Source: Simkaniaceae bacterium (GTDB lineage: Bacteria; Chlamydiota; Chlamydiia; Chlamydiales; Simkaniaceae). From it: a DNA stretch of 48,139 bases. The position numbers were made by a program, and so were the translations under genes. Below the pieces are notes generated by a model, which searched no databases, was not told the origin of the DNA, and saw only the letters and a program-made list of their open reading frames with translations. Each line of letters starts with the position of its first letter. Within the stretch, counting starts at the first letter, position 1. This document shows positions 1-8,202 of the stretch, piece by piece. The DNA is taken from the NCBI GenBank assembly GCA_030064985.1, contig JASJDV010000007.1:1-48139 (forward strand). Direction: 5' to 3'.

Positions 1-478
1 AGAGATGCATAAATAAGTGAGATTTTTTGCATTTCTACTACGTTTTACCCTTGCATCAAGGTAGGCTCAGGACTCGTTGCTTAGCTCATCGCTCTTCAAT
101 TTTTGTGCGCCTACATAAACTCTGAGGTTTTACGAGAATGTTCCATTATCTTTGAAGCTATCTCATTTTGTCTTTCCCCTCATTTATTTACAAGTATCCT
201 TACTATTGTCCCTTTCCCAAAAAAGTCTGCGCCCTGCCGTCAAACAGTGGCTTCTATCTTCTGAAGAGAAATTTGGGAAAAACCCCATCTGGAGTCTCTG
301 TCTAAAGTTATGGAATGGAGGGGGTGAATCCTGACTGAGAAAATTCTGGAAATCATTATCATTATTCGAGTTAAAAGGAAAGGATTACAACCTAACACAT
401 CTCATAGTGGACCTAAAATCAAAAATTTTTTTCTCATTTGCACCTCGACGCTGAAGAAGCGATTCTAATGTAATGCAA
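1..478. other. Window edge without a recognised gene
   Basis: I recognise no gene here. A 60-residue TTG-started open frame at 152-334 on the plus strand lacks a family signature and a clear ribosome binding site. The 11-base string GAGGTTTTACG at about 124-134 recurs as its reverse complement at about 48072-48082 near the other edge, but that may be chance. The stretch lies downstream of the minus-strand ispE gene and may hold its 3' untranslated region. Confidence 0.4.
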
Positions 479-1303
479 CTAAGGAGCTGCGTACCATTTT
501 TTTTGACGCGAAAGATACGATGTTTTCCAAAAATGAATGCCGGGAAGCGAAGGGTTTTCAATCGATCCCGTGCAATAAAAACCTGTTCCACTTCCTGTCA
601 TAACAACTGTTTCAAAGCCAAGATCCATTAGCCCTTCTTTCCACTTCCAAAGAGCAGGATAAAGAGCAAACGCTGCGTATTCTAAATCGTTCACCCCTTC
701 TAAGTTTCCAGCCATTGCATTTCTAAGAAGCGTTTTCGGATGAATATCATTGACGTTAGGCTCGCAGTGCTGATAGACAAGTGGTGTTGAAAGACCCTCT
801 TCAGGCTTAGCAAGATAAAGGCTCTTCTTCTCTAGAGGTGGCAATGAAAAAACCTGCTCTCCACGCCCTGTTGTATATGCTGTTCCTGTTGAAAAAAAGA
901 AGGGAGCATCAGAAGAGATTTCTCCTGCCCAATTGCGAAGGGTCTTTTCATCAAGATCCATCCTGCTTATCTGGTTTAATGCCCAGAGAGTTGTGGCAAC
1001 ATTTCCACTTCCACCTCCAAAGCCTCCCTTAGTCGGAATTTTTTTTTCAACATGAATGGCAACAGGGGTTTTAAAACCGGTTTTTTTTCGAAAAAGGGCG
1101 CGCACTTTATGGATAAAATTATTCTCATCTATTGGAATATTAGGATCGCTACATGTTAAACGATCCTGATCATTTTCTTCAAAATGCAGGGTGTCACCAA
1201 GGGAGATGACTTGCATAAGACTTGCAATCTCATGAAAGCCATCCGCGCGTTTATTTAAAACACGAAAAAAGAGATTGAGTTTAGCTGGTGAAAAAAGCTT
1301 CAC
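479..1303 (-). CDS. ispE: 4-diphosphocytidyl-2-C-methyl-D-erythritol kinase
   Basis: GHMP-family kinase that phosphorylates 4-diphosphocytidyl-2-C-methylerythritol in the non-mevalonate isoprenoid pathway, in the cytosol. The N-terminal PAKLNL and DGFHEI motifs, the glycine-rich ATP loop GGFGGGSGNVATT (about residues 93-105) and a C-terminal TGSGTGFY motif are all visible. The 274-residue length is normal for the family. Translation starts at a GTG that overlaps the rplI stop codon (GTGA), so the two genes are probably translationally coupled. It is the last gene of the prs-remnant/rplY/pth/rpsF/rpsR/rplI/ispE string. The chlamydial neighbour of rplI is also an IspE homologue, from family knowledge. 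Confidence 0.95.
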   Translation of the reverse strand: MKLFSPAKLNLFFRVLNKRADGFHEIASLMQVISLGDTLHFEENDQDRLTCSDPNIPIDENNFIHKVRALFRKKTGFKTPVAIHVEKKIPTKGGFGGGSGNVATTLWALNQISRMDLDEKTLRNWAGEISSDAPFFFSTGTAYTTGRGEQVFSLPPLEKKSLYLAKPEEGLSTPLVYQHCEPNVNDIHPKTLLRNAMAGNLEGVNDLEYAAFALYPALWKWKEGLMDLGFETVVMTGSGTGFYCTGSIENPSLPGIHFWKTSYLSRQKKWYAAP

Positions 1304-1875
1304 TCTTCTGCATGCTCTTCGAGCTCTTCCGTTGCTTGTTTTTTCTCAGAGGCTTCTATTTCTTCATCGATAACTTCTACTTGAGTTTTCACTTCTTGGA
1401 TTTTGGTTTCACCTTCAACTCTTAGTGTAAAAGTAGCAGAAACGTTTTCCTTTAATTTCAACTCAACGTCGTAGACTCCAATCATTTTGATCGGTTTAGG
1501 AAGAATCACATTTTTTCGTTCAATTGTGAGATTTTCTTGCTCATTCAAAAGCTCAACAATATCAACACTGGCCACAGAACCATAAAGATGTCCTTGAGAA
1601 TCATTTTTAGCTTTAATGGTTAAGGTCTTGTCTTTTAGGCGAGTTGCAAGAGCTTGAGCGTCTTTCTTATCTTGAGCTGCTTGCATTTTTCGCTCTTTTC
1701 TTAATTGTTCCTGCGTTCGGATTGTCCGCTTATCAGCAATGACTGCTTTCTTCTGGGGAAGAAGAAAATTGCGAATAAAACCTGGCTTAGCTGAAGCGAG
1801 TTCACCTTTTTTTCCTAAGTTTGTTACATCCTCAAGAAGAAGGAGTTTTGTTTTTGTACTTTTCTTTCCATCCAT
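1300..1875 (-). CDS. rplI: 50S ribosomal protein L9
   Basis: L9 bridges the L1 stalk region of the large ribosomal subunit. The N-terminal 23S rRNA-binding domain is recognisable from LLLEDVTNLGKKGEL and the PGFIRNFLLP stretch, followed by the long connecting helix and the C-terminal domain. At 191 residues it is about 40 longer than the usual 148. The excess is a Glu-rich tail after about residue 150 with an EELEEHAEE end. The ATG is preceded by GGAGGAGT inside the end of rpsR, 3 nt upstream of this gene, and the stop overlaps the ispE start. Confidence 0.95.
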   Translation of the reverse strand: MDGKKSTKTKLLLLEDVTNLGKKGELASAKPGFIRNFLLPQKKAVIADKRTIRTQEQLRKERKMQAAQDKKDAQALATRLKDKTLTIKAKNDSQGHLYGSVASVDIVELLNEQENLTIERKNVILPKPIKMIGVYDVELKLKENVSATFTLRVEGETKIQEVKTQVEVIDEEIEASEKKQATEELEEHAEE

Positions 1876-1878
1876 GTG

Positions 1879-2118
1879 TTACTCCTCCGCTACAAAGGGC
1901 AGCAATGCCATATATCTAGCTTGTTTGATTGCTTTTTTGAGCAATTGCTGATAATGATGAGAAACTCCACTAATACGGCGAGGAAGAATTTTTCCACGCT
2001 CAGTAATAAACTTTTCTAAAGTTTCAACATCTTTGTAATCGATCGCCTTAGTTCCAGTAGCTCTGAAAGGGCACAATTTTCTTTTTTTAAATCCGAAACT
2101 CGGACGTTTTTTCATCAT
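1879..2118 (-). CDS. rpsR: 30S ribosomal protein S18
   Basis: Small-subunit protein S18, which pairs with S6 on the platform of the 30S subunit. The CPFRATG stretch, the [22 protein letters not shown] core and the [23 protein letters not shown]-terminus match the family. The 79-residue length is normal. Two adjacent ATG codons start the frame. It sits between rpsF and rplI, the same order as in many bacteria (rpsF-rpsR-rplI). Confidence 0.95.
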   Translation of the reverse strand: MMKKRPSFGFKKRKLCPFRATGTKAIDYKDVETLEKFITERGKILPRRISGVSHHYQQLLKKAIKQARYMALLPFVAEE

Positions 2119-2129
2119 CTTAGGCTCCT

Positions 2130-2471
2130 TTACGCTTCTACTAAAGGTTTAAATTCGAGTTTTTCAATGACTTTTTCCGCACGCATTGTAACATAGCGGA
2201 TGAGGTCTTCATTCAAGTGATACTCTTTCCACATCTCTTTCATTAGGGTTGGGTAAATAGAGAAGTAGAGCAGAATATAGTGTCCTTGCTTATGTCCATC
2301 AATTTCGTAAGCAAGTTTTTTGCGTCCCATCTCATGAATCTTATGGATCTCTCCACCATTTTCTTCGATGGGTTTAGTGATGCGCTCCAAAGCTTTTTTA
2401 AGCGCTTCTTCACTAAGTGATGCACTCAGGATGTACATCCCTTCGTAGAGTCTTAGCTCTTTTTTGCTCAT
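2130..2471 (-). CDS. rpsF: 30S ribosomal protein S6
   Basis: S6 of the 30S platform, partner of S18. The core [17 protein letters not shown] and the [11 protein letters not shown] stretch fit the ferredoxin-like S6 fold. The open frame extends upstream to 2501, but I choose the ATG at 2471. It overlaps the pth stop codon as ATGA, has an AAAGGA box just upstream, and gives 113 residues with the expected [11 protein letters not shown] start. The upstream ten residues would lie wholly inside pth. Confidence is high for identity and good for the start. Confidence 0.94.
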   Translation of the reverse strand: MSKKELRLYEGMYILSASLSEEALKKALERITKPIEENGGEIHKIHEMGRKKLAYEIDGHKQGHYILLYFSIYPTLMKEMWKEYHLNEDLIRYVTMRAEKVIEKLEFKPLVEA

Positions 2472-3037
2472 GCATTTTCCTTTATTTCTTGAAATAGCCA
2501 CTCTTCAATAAAATTGATTCCTTGGGTGGTAATTTCAGGGATTTTTTTTTGTTCTTCATTCGTAAAGGGCTTTAAAACATAATCTTCAAGACAACCTAAA
2601 GAGGGCTCTCCAATTCCAAGTTTCAGGCGTTGGTATGCATCTGTTCCCAGACACTCCTCAATGCTCTTAAGACCGTTGTGGCCTCCTGCGCTTCCTTTTC
2701 TTCTAAAACGCAGGGTTCCAAAGGGAAGAGCGACATCATCGGACAGGACTAAAACCTCATCAATCGTTATCTTGTAGAAGTTCATTGTTTTTCTAACGGC
2801 TTGTCCAGAAAGGTTCATATAGGTCGTTGGAAAAAGGAGAAAAACTTTTCCATCTTTCCAATTCCCTTTTGCAACCTCTCCTTTTACATCCCTTTCTTTT
2901 TTAAAAAAGAGGGCATGCTTTCTAGCGAAAGAAAAAAGAACCAGCTGACCTAGGTTATGCCGGGTAGAGTTATATTTCATTCCCGGGTTCCCAAGACCAA
3001 TAATTAGTGCTTTTTGACTTGCGCTATTTATCATCAT
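2468..3037 (-). CDS. pth: Peptidyl-tRNA hydrolase
   Basis: Recycles peptidyl-tRNA that drops off the ribosome by cleaving the ester bond. The GLGNPGMKYNSTRHN signature is present, with the catalytic His at about residue 27 and the conserved Asn at about residue 17. The TTYMNLSG and KGSAGGHNGLKSI motifs follow. The length of 189 is typical. It begins immediately after the rplY stop and overlaps rpsF by 4 nt. The order rplY(ctc)-pth is conserved in many bacteria. Confidence 0.96.
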   Translation of the reverse strand: MMINSASQKALIIGLGNPGMKYNSTRHNLGQLVLFSFARKHALFFKKERDVKGEVAKGNWKDGKVFLLFPTTYMNLSGQAVRKTMNFYKITIDEVLVLSDDVALPFGTLRFRRKGSAGGHNGLKSIEECLGTDAYQRLKLGIGEPSLGCLEDYVLKPFTNEEQKKIPEITTQGINFIEEWLFQEIKENA

Positions 3038-3595
3038 TTACCGTTTTGCAATCATCACAAGGATTTCTTTTGGCTTCGCTAAAAGGCGCACCATTTCACC
3101 GGCTTCGATATCAGAAACCCGCTTTGACTGATCCATTTCAAGGCTCTTAATATCGACCTTGAAATCCGTGGGAATATCATCCGGCAAGCACCGCACTTCA
3201 ACATGACGCTTTACTGTTCTGACAAATCCACCGAGTTTCACCCCTACGCATTCAGCTTCCCCAGTACAGTTGATTGGAACCTTCACGTCAACAGTGATTT
3301 TGGGCTCAAGCATTAAAAAGTCTAAATGAAGAGTCCGATAAGTCGTTGGATGGTATTGAATATCTTTAACGATTGCCTTTTTTGTCTTTCCTTCTATATC
3401 GAGTTCAAAAATGGTTGTTGGAAGATACCCTTTGGGGAGTTTCCGTAAAACCGCTTCAAACTCGGCTCCTTTCACGGTAATTTTGTCACCAGGCTTACCT
3501 TTTGAGTAAACACTAGCTGGAATATCACCACGATGTCTGAGCTTTGTCAGCTCACTTTTTGTTTCTCCGGTCCGTTTGGACACTGTGAGTTTCAT
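3038..3595 (-). CDS. rplY: 50S ribosomal protein L25/general stress protein CTC
   Basis: Two-domain L25/CTC protein that binds 5S rRNA. The N-terminal L25 domain (about residues 1-90) and the C-terminal TL5/CTC beta domain (about 95-185, with GEAECVGVKLGGF) are visible. The frame is open to 3622, but the ATG at 3595 has a GGAG box five bases upstream and gives 185 residues, the size I expect for chlamydial CTC. The gene lies just downstream of a broken prs, reproducing the classic prs-ctc-pth synteny. Confidence 0.94.
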   Translation of the reverse strand: MKLTVSKRTGETKSELTKLRHRGDIPASVYSKGKPGDKITVKGAEFEAVLRKLPKGYLPTTIFELDIEGKTKKAIVKDIQYHPTTYRTLHLDFLMLEPKITVDVKVPINCTGEAECVGVKLGGFVRTVKRHVEVRCLPDDIPTDFKVDIKSLEMDQSKRVSDIEAGEMVRLLAKPKEILVMIAKR

Positions 3596-3634
3596 AAACA
3601 CTCCAGATTTACATTGAGTCATTGATACAAAAGC

Positions 3635-4231
3635 CTATGGTGATTGAGTCTGGGAGCGGAAAAGAGAACCGATCGACTCATTGTTAATGATACAATCAAT
3701 GGCTTTTCCAAAAATCCCAACTATAGAAAGGATCTTCATTAAAGAATGGTCTATCTCTTCAGGCAACGGAGCGGTGTTGGCAGCTAAAAGAAGATCTATC
3801 TTTGATCCCTAATCGCTACTTCATTAAAGAGGGGGCGCGTGAATGACATAGCAGCCCCTGCTTTTTTAAGCGTTGTTCCTATTTGAACCAATAGTGTCAA
3901 CAAAAACCACATTCCTTCTCTGCATAGCGCGGATGCGTTCATCCATTGTTTTCTAACAATCGCAAGTGCAGAGGCCCTTTTAAGAGCAGCGATTAAAATC
4001 AGAAGCTCCATGAGATAGAAGTTGGGCTTTTTTGCAATGCTTTGCACAACAAAAACATCCCGACCACGGACATTCTCTAAAATTTGAGCGCCTATCTCAC
4101 CATCAGGGAATAAATTTTACCTGAGTTTTTCCAAACGAAGCTCCTAAACTTTTTGCGCTCTTTTCCGAAAGCCCCGAATGGGGCTGTCCCCGAGAAAAGC
4201 AAAAGGAATCTCCAGACATGAAGAAACTCAT
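3635..4231 (-). pseudogene. prs: Decayed ribose-phosphate pyrophosphokinase
   Basis: Fragments of PRPP synthetase are readable in different frames of the minus strand. They include an N-terminal piece (FSGTA, then GLSEKSAKSLGASFGKTQ), a middle piece DGEIGAQILENVRGRDVFVVQ followed by LMELLILIAALKRASA, and a C-terminal piece ending near NNESIGSLF. The middle of the protein is largely missing. The span of about 600 nt would encode roughly 200 residues, against about 310 for an intact enzyme. Frames switch near 4190, near 4112 and again before the C-terminal piece, with in-frame stops. The position between tRNA-Gln and rplY matches the prs-ctc order of other bacteria. The enzyme would make PRPP from ribose 5-phosphate and ATP, and this copy cannot. 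Confidence 0.85.
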
Positions 4232-4237
4232 AAACTA

Positions 4238-4309
4238 TTGGGGTGGGAGGATTCGAACCTCCGCATGCCGATGCCAAAAACCGGTGCCTTACCGCTTGGC
4301 TACACCCCA
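4238..4309 (-). tRNA. tRNA-Gln (anticodon TTG)
   Basis: A cloverleaf folds from this stretch. The seven-base-pair acceptor stem TGGGGTG/CACCCCA, the D arm with GCCAAGCGGTAAGGC, the anticodon stem CCGGT/ATCGG around loop TTTTGGC with anticodon TTG, and a T arm with GGTTCGAATCC are all present. No CCA is encoded. The 72-nt gene stands just ahead of the prs remnant and probably shares its promoter. Confidence 0.95.
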
Positions 4310-4330
4310 GCAAAAATTGAGCAAGCTGCT

Positions 4331-4360
4331 ATTATATAAGACTGATACAATTCTTTTCAA
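4331..4360 (-). promoter_or_regulatory. Probable sigma-70-type promoter for tRNA-Gln/rplY operon
   Basis: On the minus strand TTGAAA and TATAAT are separated by 18 bases. The predicted start would lie about 15 bases before the tRNA-Gln. This is a good match to the housekeeping consensus. Its use for the downstream ribosomal-protein string is inferred. Confidence 0.6.
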
Positions 4361-4654
4361 GTTGAGTTTTTTATGACTTCATCGGCAAACGAAAGATTTT
4401 ACTTGCTGTGCTGCTACATTGTTTCAATAAAAAAGTTGCAACAGTCTACTTATTGACTTCCTTCTCCAATTCTTTTATGGTCGGATTTGCCTAAAATAGG
4501 CTTGATTTGGCGTGATATTTTTTGACAGGTTTTAGTGCATTAAAATCTCTAATCATCTAATAGGCAATTCTTTGTATTTTAATGGGCCAAGGGACAGCAG
4601 AAAATCCAGATCATACAGCCCCTTGATAAACCAAATTGGTTACAAACAACCGTT
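4361..4654. other. Intergenic region between tRNA-Gln and glgA
   Basis: AT-rich DNA between two divergent transcription units (the full gap is 4310-4654). The tRNA promoter lies at its left end. For glgA I see a TTGACA at 4522-4527, but the nearest TAAAAT is only 13 bases further on, so I do not call a promoter. I see no open frame with family features. Confidence 0.4.
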
Positions 4655-6139
4655 ATGTATATTGTTCATTTGACAACGGAACTTGCCCCAATTGCCAAAG
4701 TCGGAGGGCTTGGAGATGTTGCAGCAGGGCTTTCGAAGGCATTAAAAGAGGAGGGAGAAAAAGTTGAAGTCATCCTCCCCTTCTATGACCACATTCCGCA
4801 AGAAAAGTTGAGCAATCTAAAAGTCGATATGGAGGAACTGATCTTTTATGGGGACAAAATGCCTTGTAAAAACACGATTTGGTCTGCAGAATACGGAGAA
4901 AATTCCCTCCTTTTGATCGAACCCCACAATGACTCTCGTTATTTTAAAAGAGGGGTTATCTACGGAGAGGAAGATGATCTTCTTCGCTTTACCTATTATA
5001 CGAAAACAGCGATGGAATATCTTTTAAAACGAGAAAAGCATCCTGATATCCTCCACCTCCATGACTGGCTAACGACGCTTGCAGCCCCGTTATACTTTGA
5101 AATGTATCAATCTCAAGGTTTGAAGATCGGAGGACTCATTACAACGATTCACAACATGAAATACCAGGGGATCTGTTCACAAGAAAAGCTGGACCGTATG
5201 GGGCTTTCTACCCAACACCTTTTGAAACAAAACAAACTTCAAGACCCTTCAAAACCTGAAAAACTGAATCTCTTAAAAGGAGGCCTCGTCTATTCTGATT
5301 TTCTGACAACGGTTTCACCGACTTACTCTAAAGAGATTCAAGGCAAAGAGGGCTTTGGGCTGGAATGTGTCTTAAAGCAAAGAAAAAAAAAGCTCAAAGG
5401 GATCCTCAATGGCATTGACACAAGCTATTGGAACCCTGAAACAGATCCTCTTATAGAAAAAAATTATCCGACTGATGGTAAAGATCTTAATGAGGTGGAA
5501 AAAGCAAAGCTCAAGAATCGAAAACTTCTCTATTCTAAACTAAAAATGGCTGATGACTCCGCTATTCTTTTTACTTGTATCTCACGGCTTGTGCAGCAAA
5601 AGGGACTAGAAATGATCCAATTTGGACTTGAATATGTGTTAGAAAAAGGTGGGAAATTTATTCTTCTGGGATCGACTCCTGAACCTAATTCAAAGGCAAA
5701 GTTTCACGCACTTGCCAAAAAATATCGAAGTAACCCCCATGTTCATTTTCACTTTCTTTTCGATGAAAAGCTGGCCCATTTAACTTATGCGGCTGCAGAT
5801 TGCATTTTGGTCCCGTCGCTTTTTGAACCTTGTGGTCTGACTCAGATGATCGCTCTTCGTTATGGAACCATTCCAATCGTCCGTACAGTTGGGGGGCTAA
5901 AGGATACAGTATTTGATATCGACCACGATGAGTTGCCAGTTGAAAAAAGAAACGGGTATACTTTTGATCTCCCTTCTGTTGATAGCCTTCGCTGGCCGAT
6001 TGACAGAGCTTTCGAGCACCATAAAAATGACAAAAAGAAGTGGCACACTATGCAAAGAAATGGGTTTGCGAGAAATTGGAGTTGGAAAGTCTCTGCCAAA
6101 GAATATCTAAAACTTTATCGGTCTATGATTCCTGTTTGA
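4655..6139 (+). CDS. glgA: Glycogen synthase, GT5 family
   Basis: Extends alpha-1,4-glucan chains from a nucleotide sugar, normally ADP-glucose. The nucleotide-sugar motif KVGGLGDV at residues 15-22 lies in the N-terminal Rossmann domain. The C-terminal domain carries ISRLVQQKG and the LFEPCGLTQ motif near residue 390. The 494-residue length fits. The start ATG gives the typical MYIVHLTTEL opening, although no strong ribosome binding site is seen. Chlamydiae keep a glycogen pathway. For C. trachomatis I recall work showing GlgA can also use UDP-glucose, which cannot be judged here. It is convergent with pgsA, 33 nt apart. Confidence 0.96.
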   Translation: MYIVHLTTELAPIAKVGGLGDVAAGLSKALKEEGEKVEVILPFYDHIPQEKLSNLKVDMEELIFYGDKMPCKNTIWSAEYGENSLLLIEPHNDSRYFKRGVIYGEEDDLLRFTYYTKTAMEYLLKREKHPDILHLHDWLTTLAAPLYFEMYQSQGLKIGGLITTIHNMKYQGICSQEKLDRMGLSTQHLLKQNKLQDPSKPEKLNLLKGGLVYSDFLTTVSPTYSKEIQGKEGFGLECVLKQRKKKLKGILNGIDTSYWNPETDPLIEKNYPTDGKDLNEVEKAKLKNRKLLYSKLKMADDSAILFTCISRLVQQKGLEMIQFGLEYVLEKGGKFILLGSTPEPNSKAKFHALAKKYRSNPHVHFHFLFDEKLAHLTYAAADCILVPSLFEPCGLTQMIALRYGTIPIVRTVGGLKDTVFDIDHDELPVEKRNGYTFDLPSVDSLRWPIDRAFEHHKNDKKKWHTMQRNGFARNWSWKVSAKEYLKLYRSMIPV

Positions 6140-6172
6140 AGGAATGACGCTTTACGTCCAAATATCTAAAAC

Positions 6173-6805
6173 TTATTGTTTCCACGCTTGCTTGATGTAG
6201 CCTCGGTTAGCCCAAATATATTCAGCTCCCGCAAATAAAGTGTAGATTGCTGCTGCTAAAATCATCATCAAGCTAATATCTTGAAGTTGGCTAAGAGAAA
6301 GAGCTCCCCAAGCGTAGGGAATCATCAAAATAAGAATAGCAAAAATAGAAGTCGCCTGCAGCACAGCCTTAACTTTTCCACTTGTTCTAGCAGCAAGAGT
6401 CACTCCTCGAAAAGCACAAACCGTTCGCAGAGTACTTATCATGGCATCACGATAAACAAAAACGAAGACGAGAAGAAGAGGGAGTTTGATAAATCCCTGA
6501 GTAAAGGTTAAAAGAATTGTTAAGCGGGTAATACTATCTGCCATGGGGTCTAAAATTTTCCCAAGCTCAGTCACAAGGTCAAACTTCCGCGCCAAATAAC
6601 CATCGAAGAAGTCAGAAAGTTCTGAAAAAGCAAGTAAGAAAATGAGAATAAATGGGAGAACACGCAGTGGGATTCCCAACCGCTGGTAGTTCAAATAAAA
6701 AATTAAAAAGATCGGACTAATGAAAATCCGGCTAATTGTTAGAACTAAAGGGAGCTTCAATGGTCTATTTCCTCTAGATGGTGATACTTTACTTGCGGCT
6801 CTCAT
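6173..6805 (-). CDS. pgsA: CDP-diacylglycerol-glycerol-3-phosphate 3-phosphatidyltransferase
   Basis: Membrane enzyme that makes phosphatidylglycerol phosphate, the first step to phosphatidylglycerol. The CDP-alcohol phosphotransferase motif is complete: D65, D68-G69, A72-R73, G82, D86 and D90 (DFFDGYLAR then GKILDPMAD). Several hydrophobic helices surround it, and 210 residues is typical. In C. trachomatis a pgsA gene is also adjacent to glgA, from memory. The paralogous chlamydial phosphotransferases make the exact substrate slightly uncertain. Confidence 0.9.
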   Translation of the reverse strand: MRAASKVSPSRGNRPLKLPLVLTISRIFISPIFLIFYLNYQRLGIPLRVLPFILIFLLAFSELSDFFDGYLARKFDLVTELGKILDPMADSITRLTILLTFTQGFIKLPLLLVFVFVYRDAMISTLRTVCAFRGVTLAARTSGKVKAVLQATSIFAILILMIPYAWGALSLSQLQDISLMMILAAAIYTLFAGAEYIWANRGYIKQAWKQ

Positions 6806-6872
6806 ACTGACATAAGGGTCTATTTTCTGCTCCTTATACTAGCTTTTCATCAATTTCTAAAGAGTTTTTTGC

Positions 6873-7904
6873 TCAAATCTTTTTCAAAGCAAGTTGCCCA
6901 CAAGCAGCTGCAATGTCTTTTCCCTTGGTATAGCGCCAAGTACTTCGCATTCCTCGATGTATTAAGGTGTTCCTAAAAGATTCAACTCTTGCCTTTTCAG
7001 GTCTTTTTAAAGATGTCCCGTAAACAGGATTAAAAGGGATCAGATTGACGCAACACTGCTGTCTTTCAAGAAGATCTGCTAACTCTTCCGCATGTTCTTG
7101 TTGGTCATTGACTCCATCGATAAGGACATATTCAAATGTGATATCTCGTTTTGTAACCTTTGCATAGTCCCGAACGCTTTGCAAAACCTCTTCAAGAGAA
7201 AATTTGCGTGCATAAGGGACAATCTTTTTTCGAATCTTTTGATTGGGAGCGTGAAGAGATAAAGCCAAGTTTACTTTAATACCCTCCTGCATGAGTCGTT
7301 TAATATGAGGAACCATACCCACCGTCGAAACAGTAATTTTTCTCGGAGAAAATTTAAAAAGTTCGGGATCAATGAAGATTTTGAGAGCACGGACCACACT
7401 GCTATAGTTTTCTAGGGGCTCTCCCATACCCATAAAAACTAGGTGAGAAACTCTTTCTCCTTTCTGGATCAAATGATGATTGATTAAGACTACTTGTTCA
7501 ATGATTTCTGCTGGGGTCAAATTTCGAATGAGTCCTTCTCTTCCTGAAGCACAGAAAGCACATCTTGCAGGACACCCCACCTGAGAAGAAACGCAAACCG
7601 TTCTTCTATCCCCACTGGAAATTAAAACCGATTCGACAAAACGTCCACAAGAAAGTTTCCAGAGAAATTTTGCTGTTTCTCCATCTTTGGAATTTTCAAT
7701 GGTTTGAAGCTTTAAAAGTCCCAAGGATAACTTTTCCTTCAGTAAAGTGCGAAAGTTTGCTGGAAGGTTCAACATCTCTTTATAGTCAGTGATCCCTTTC
7801 TGATAGACCCAATCAAAGAGTTGACTTGCGCGAAATGCTTTTTTTCCTTCGTTCTCAATAAATTTTTTTATTTCTTTTGCATAGAGACTACAGAATTCTT
7901 GCAT
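6873..7904 (-). CDS. rlmN: Dual-specificity 23S rRNA/tRNA C2-methyladenine methyltransferase
   Basis: Radical-SAM enzyme that methylates carbon 2 of A2503 in 23S rRNA and A37 in some tRNAs. The radical cluster motif CPARCAFC (C111, C115, C118) is present. MGMGEPLENY follows, and a late Cys (about C335, in AACGQL) corresponds to the mechanistic cysteine of RlmN. The length of 343 is normal. A GGGAG box precedes the ATG. No neighbouring gene shares the pathway. Confidence 0.95.
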   Translation of the reverse strand: MQEFCSLYAKEIKKFIENEGKKAFRASQLFDWVYQKGITDYKEMLNLPANFRTLLKEKLSLGLLKLQTIENSKDGETAKFLWKLSCGRFVESVLISSGDRRTVCVSSQVGCPARCAFCASGREGLIRNLTPAEIIEQVVLINHHLIQKGERVSHLVFMGMGEPLENYSSVVRALKIFIDPELFKFSPRKITVSTVGMVPHIKRLMQEGIKVNLALSLHAPNQKIRKKIVPYARKFSLEEVLQSVRDYAKVTKRDITFEYVLIDGVNDQQEHAEELADLLERQQCCVNLIPFNPVYGTSLKRPEKARVESFRNTLIHRGMRSTWRYTKGKDIAAACGQLALKKI

Positions 7905-7955
7905 GTTATCTCCCAGTTGGGAAGTACTATCTCATAAATAAATCTTTCTGCACAA

Positions 7956-8180
7956 ATGACTTTTTGCTTGCACAGATCAATAGATAACTTGAAGACTAAT
8001 TTAGAAGGGGAAAAAAGTGAAGGAGTCATTGTTGATGCCACAATCATTGAGACGCAGGATGGGCATATAGGTTCCGTTGGTCATTCCCTGCAACGCTCCT
8101 CTCAAATCGTTTGCTTAGCCTACTTATTGAATACTCATATTTACGTCCAACAAGATTCGATGACTCCATGGTCTTTTTAA
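7956..8180 (+). pseudogene. IS5-type transposase remnant
   Basis: A 74-residue open frame contains EGVIVDATIIETQDG, which resembles the VDATII signature around a catalytic Asp of IS5-family DDE transposases. The upstream IDNLKTNLEGEK also fits the usual INxxL helix before it. Nothing before or after matches a full transposase, and I see no terminal inverted repeats. I infer a short relic rather than a working gene. The last 50 residues have no recognisable similarity. Confidence 0.45.
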
Positions 8181-8202
8181 ACGATTCTAGAAAAATACAT
8201 CG

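Noticed and set aside
385-591. 68-codon minus-strand frame overlapping the end of ispE
   Set aside because: Another frame of the ispE tail; it has no independent start signal or motif.
4092-4313. 73-codon minus-strand frame across tRNA-Gln
   Set aside because: It runs through the tRNA and the prs remnant; its FSGTA piece is part of the broken prs and is described there.
4522-4546. TTGACA and TAAAAT ahead of glgA as a promoter
   Set aside because: The spacer is 13 bases, too short for a housekeeping promoter.
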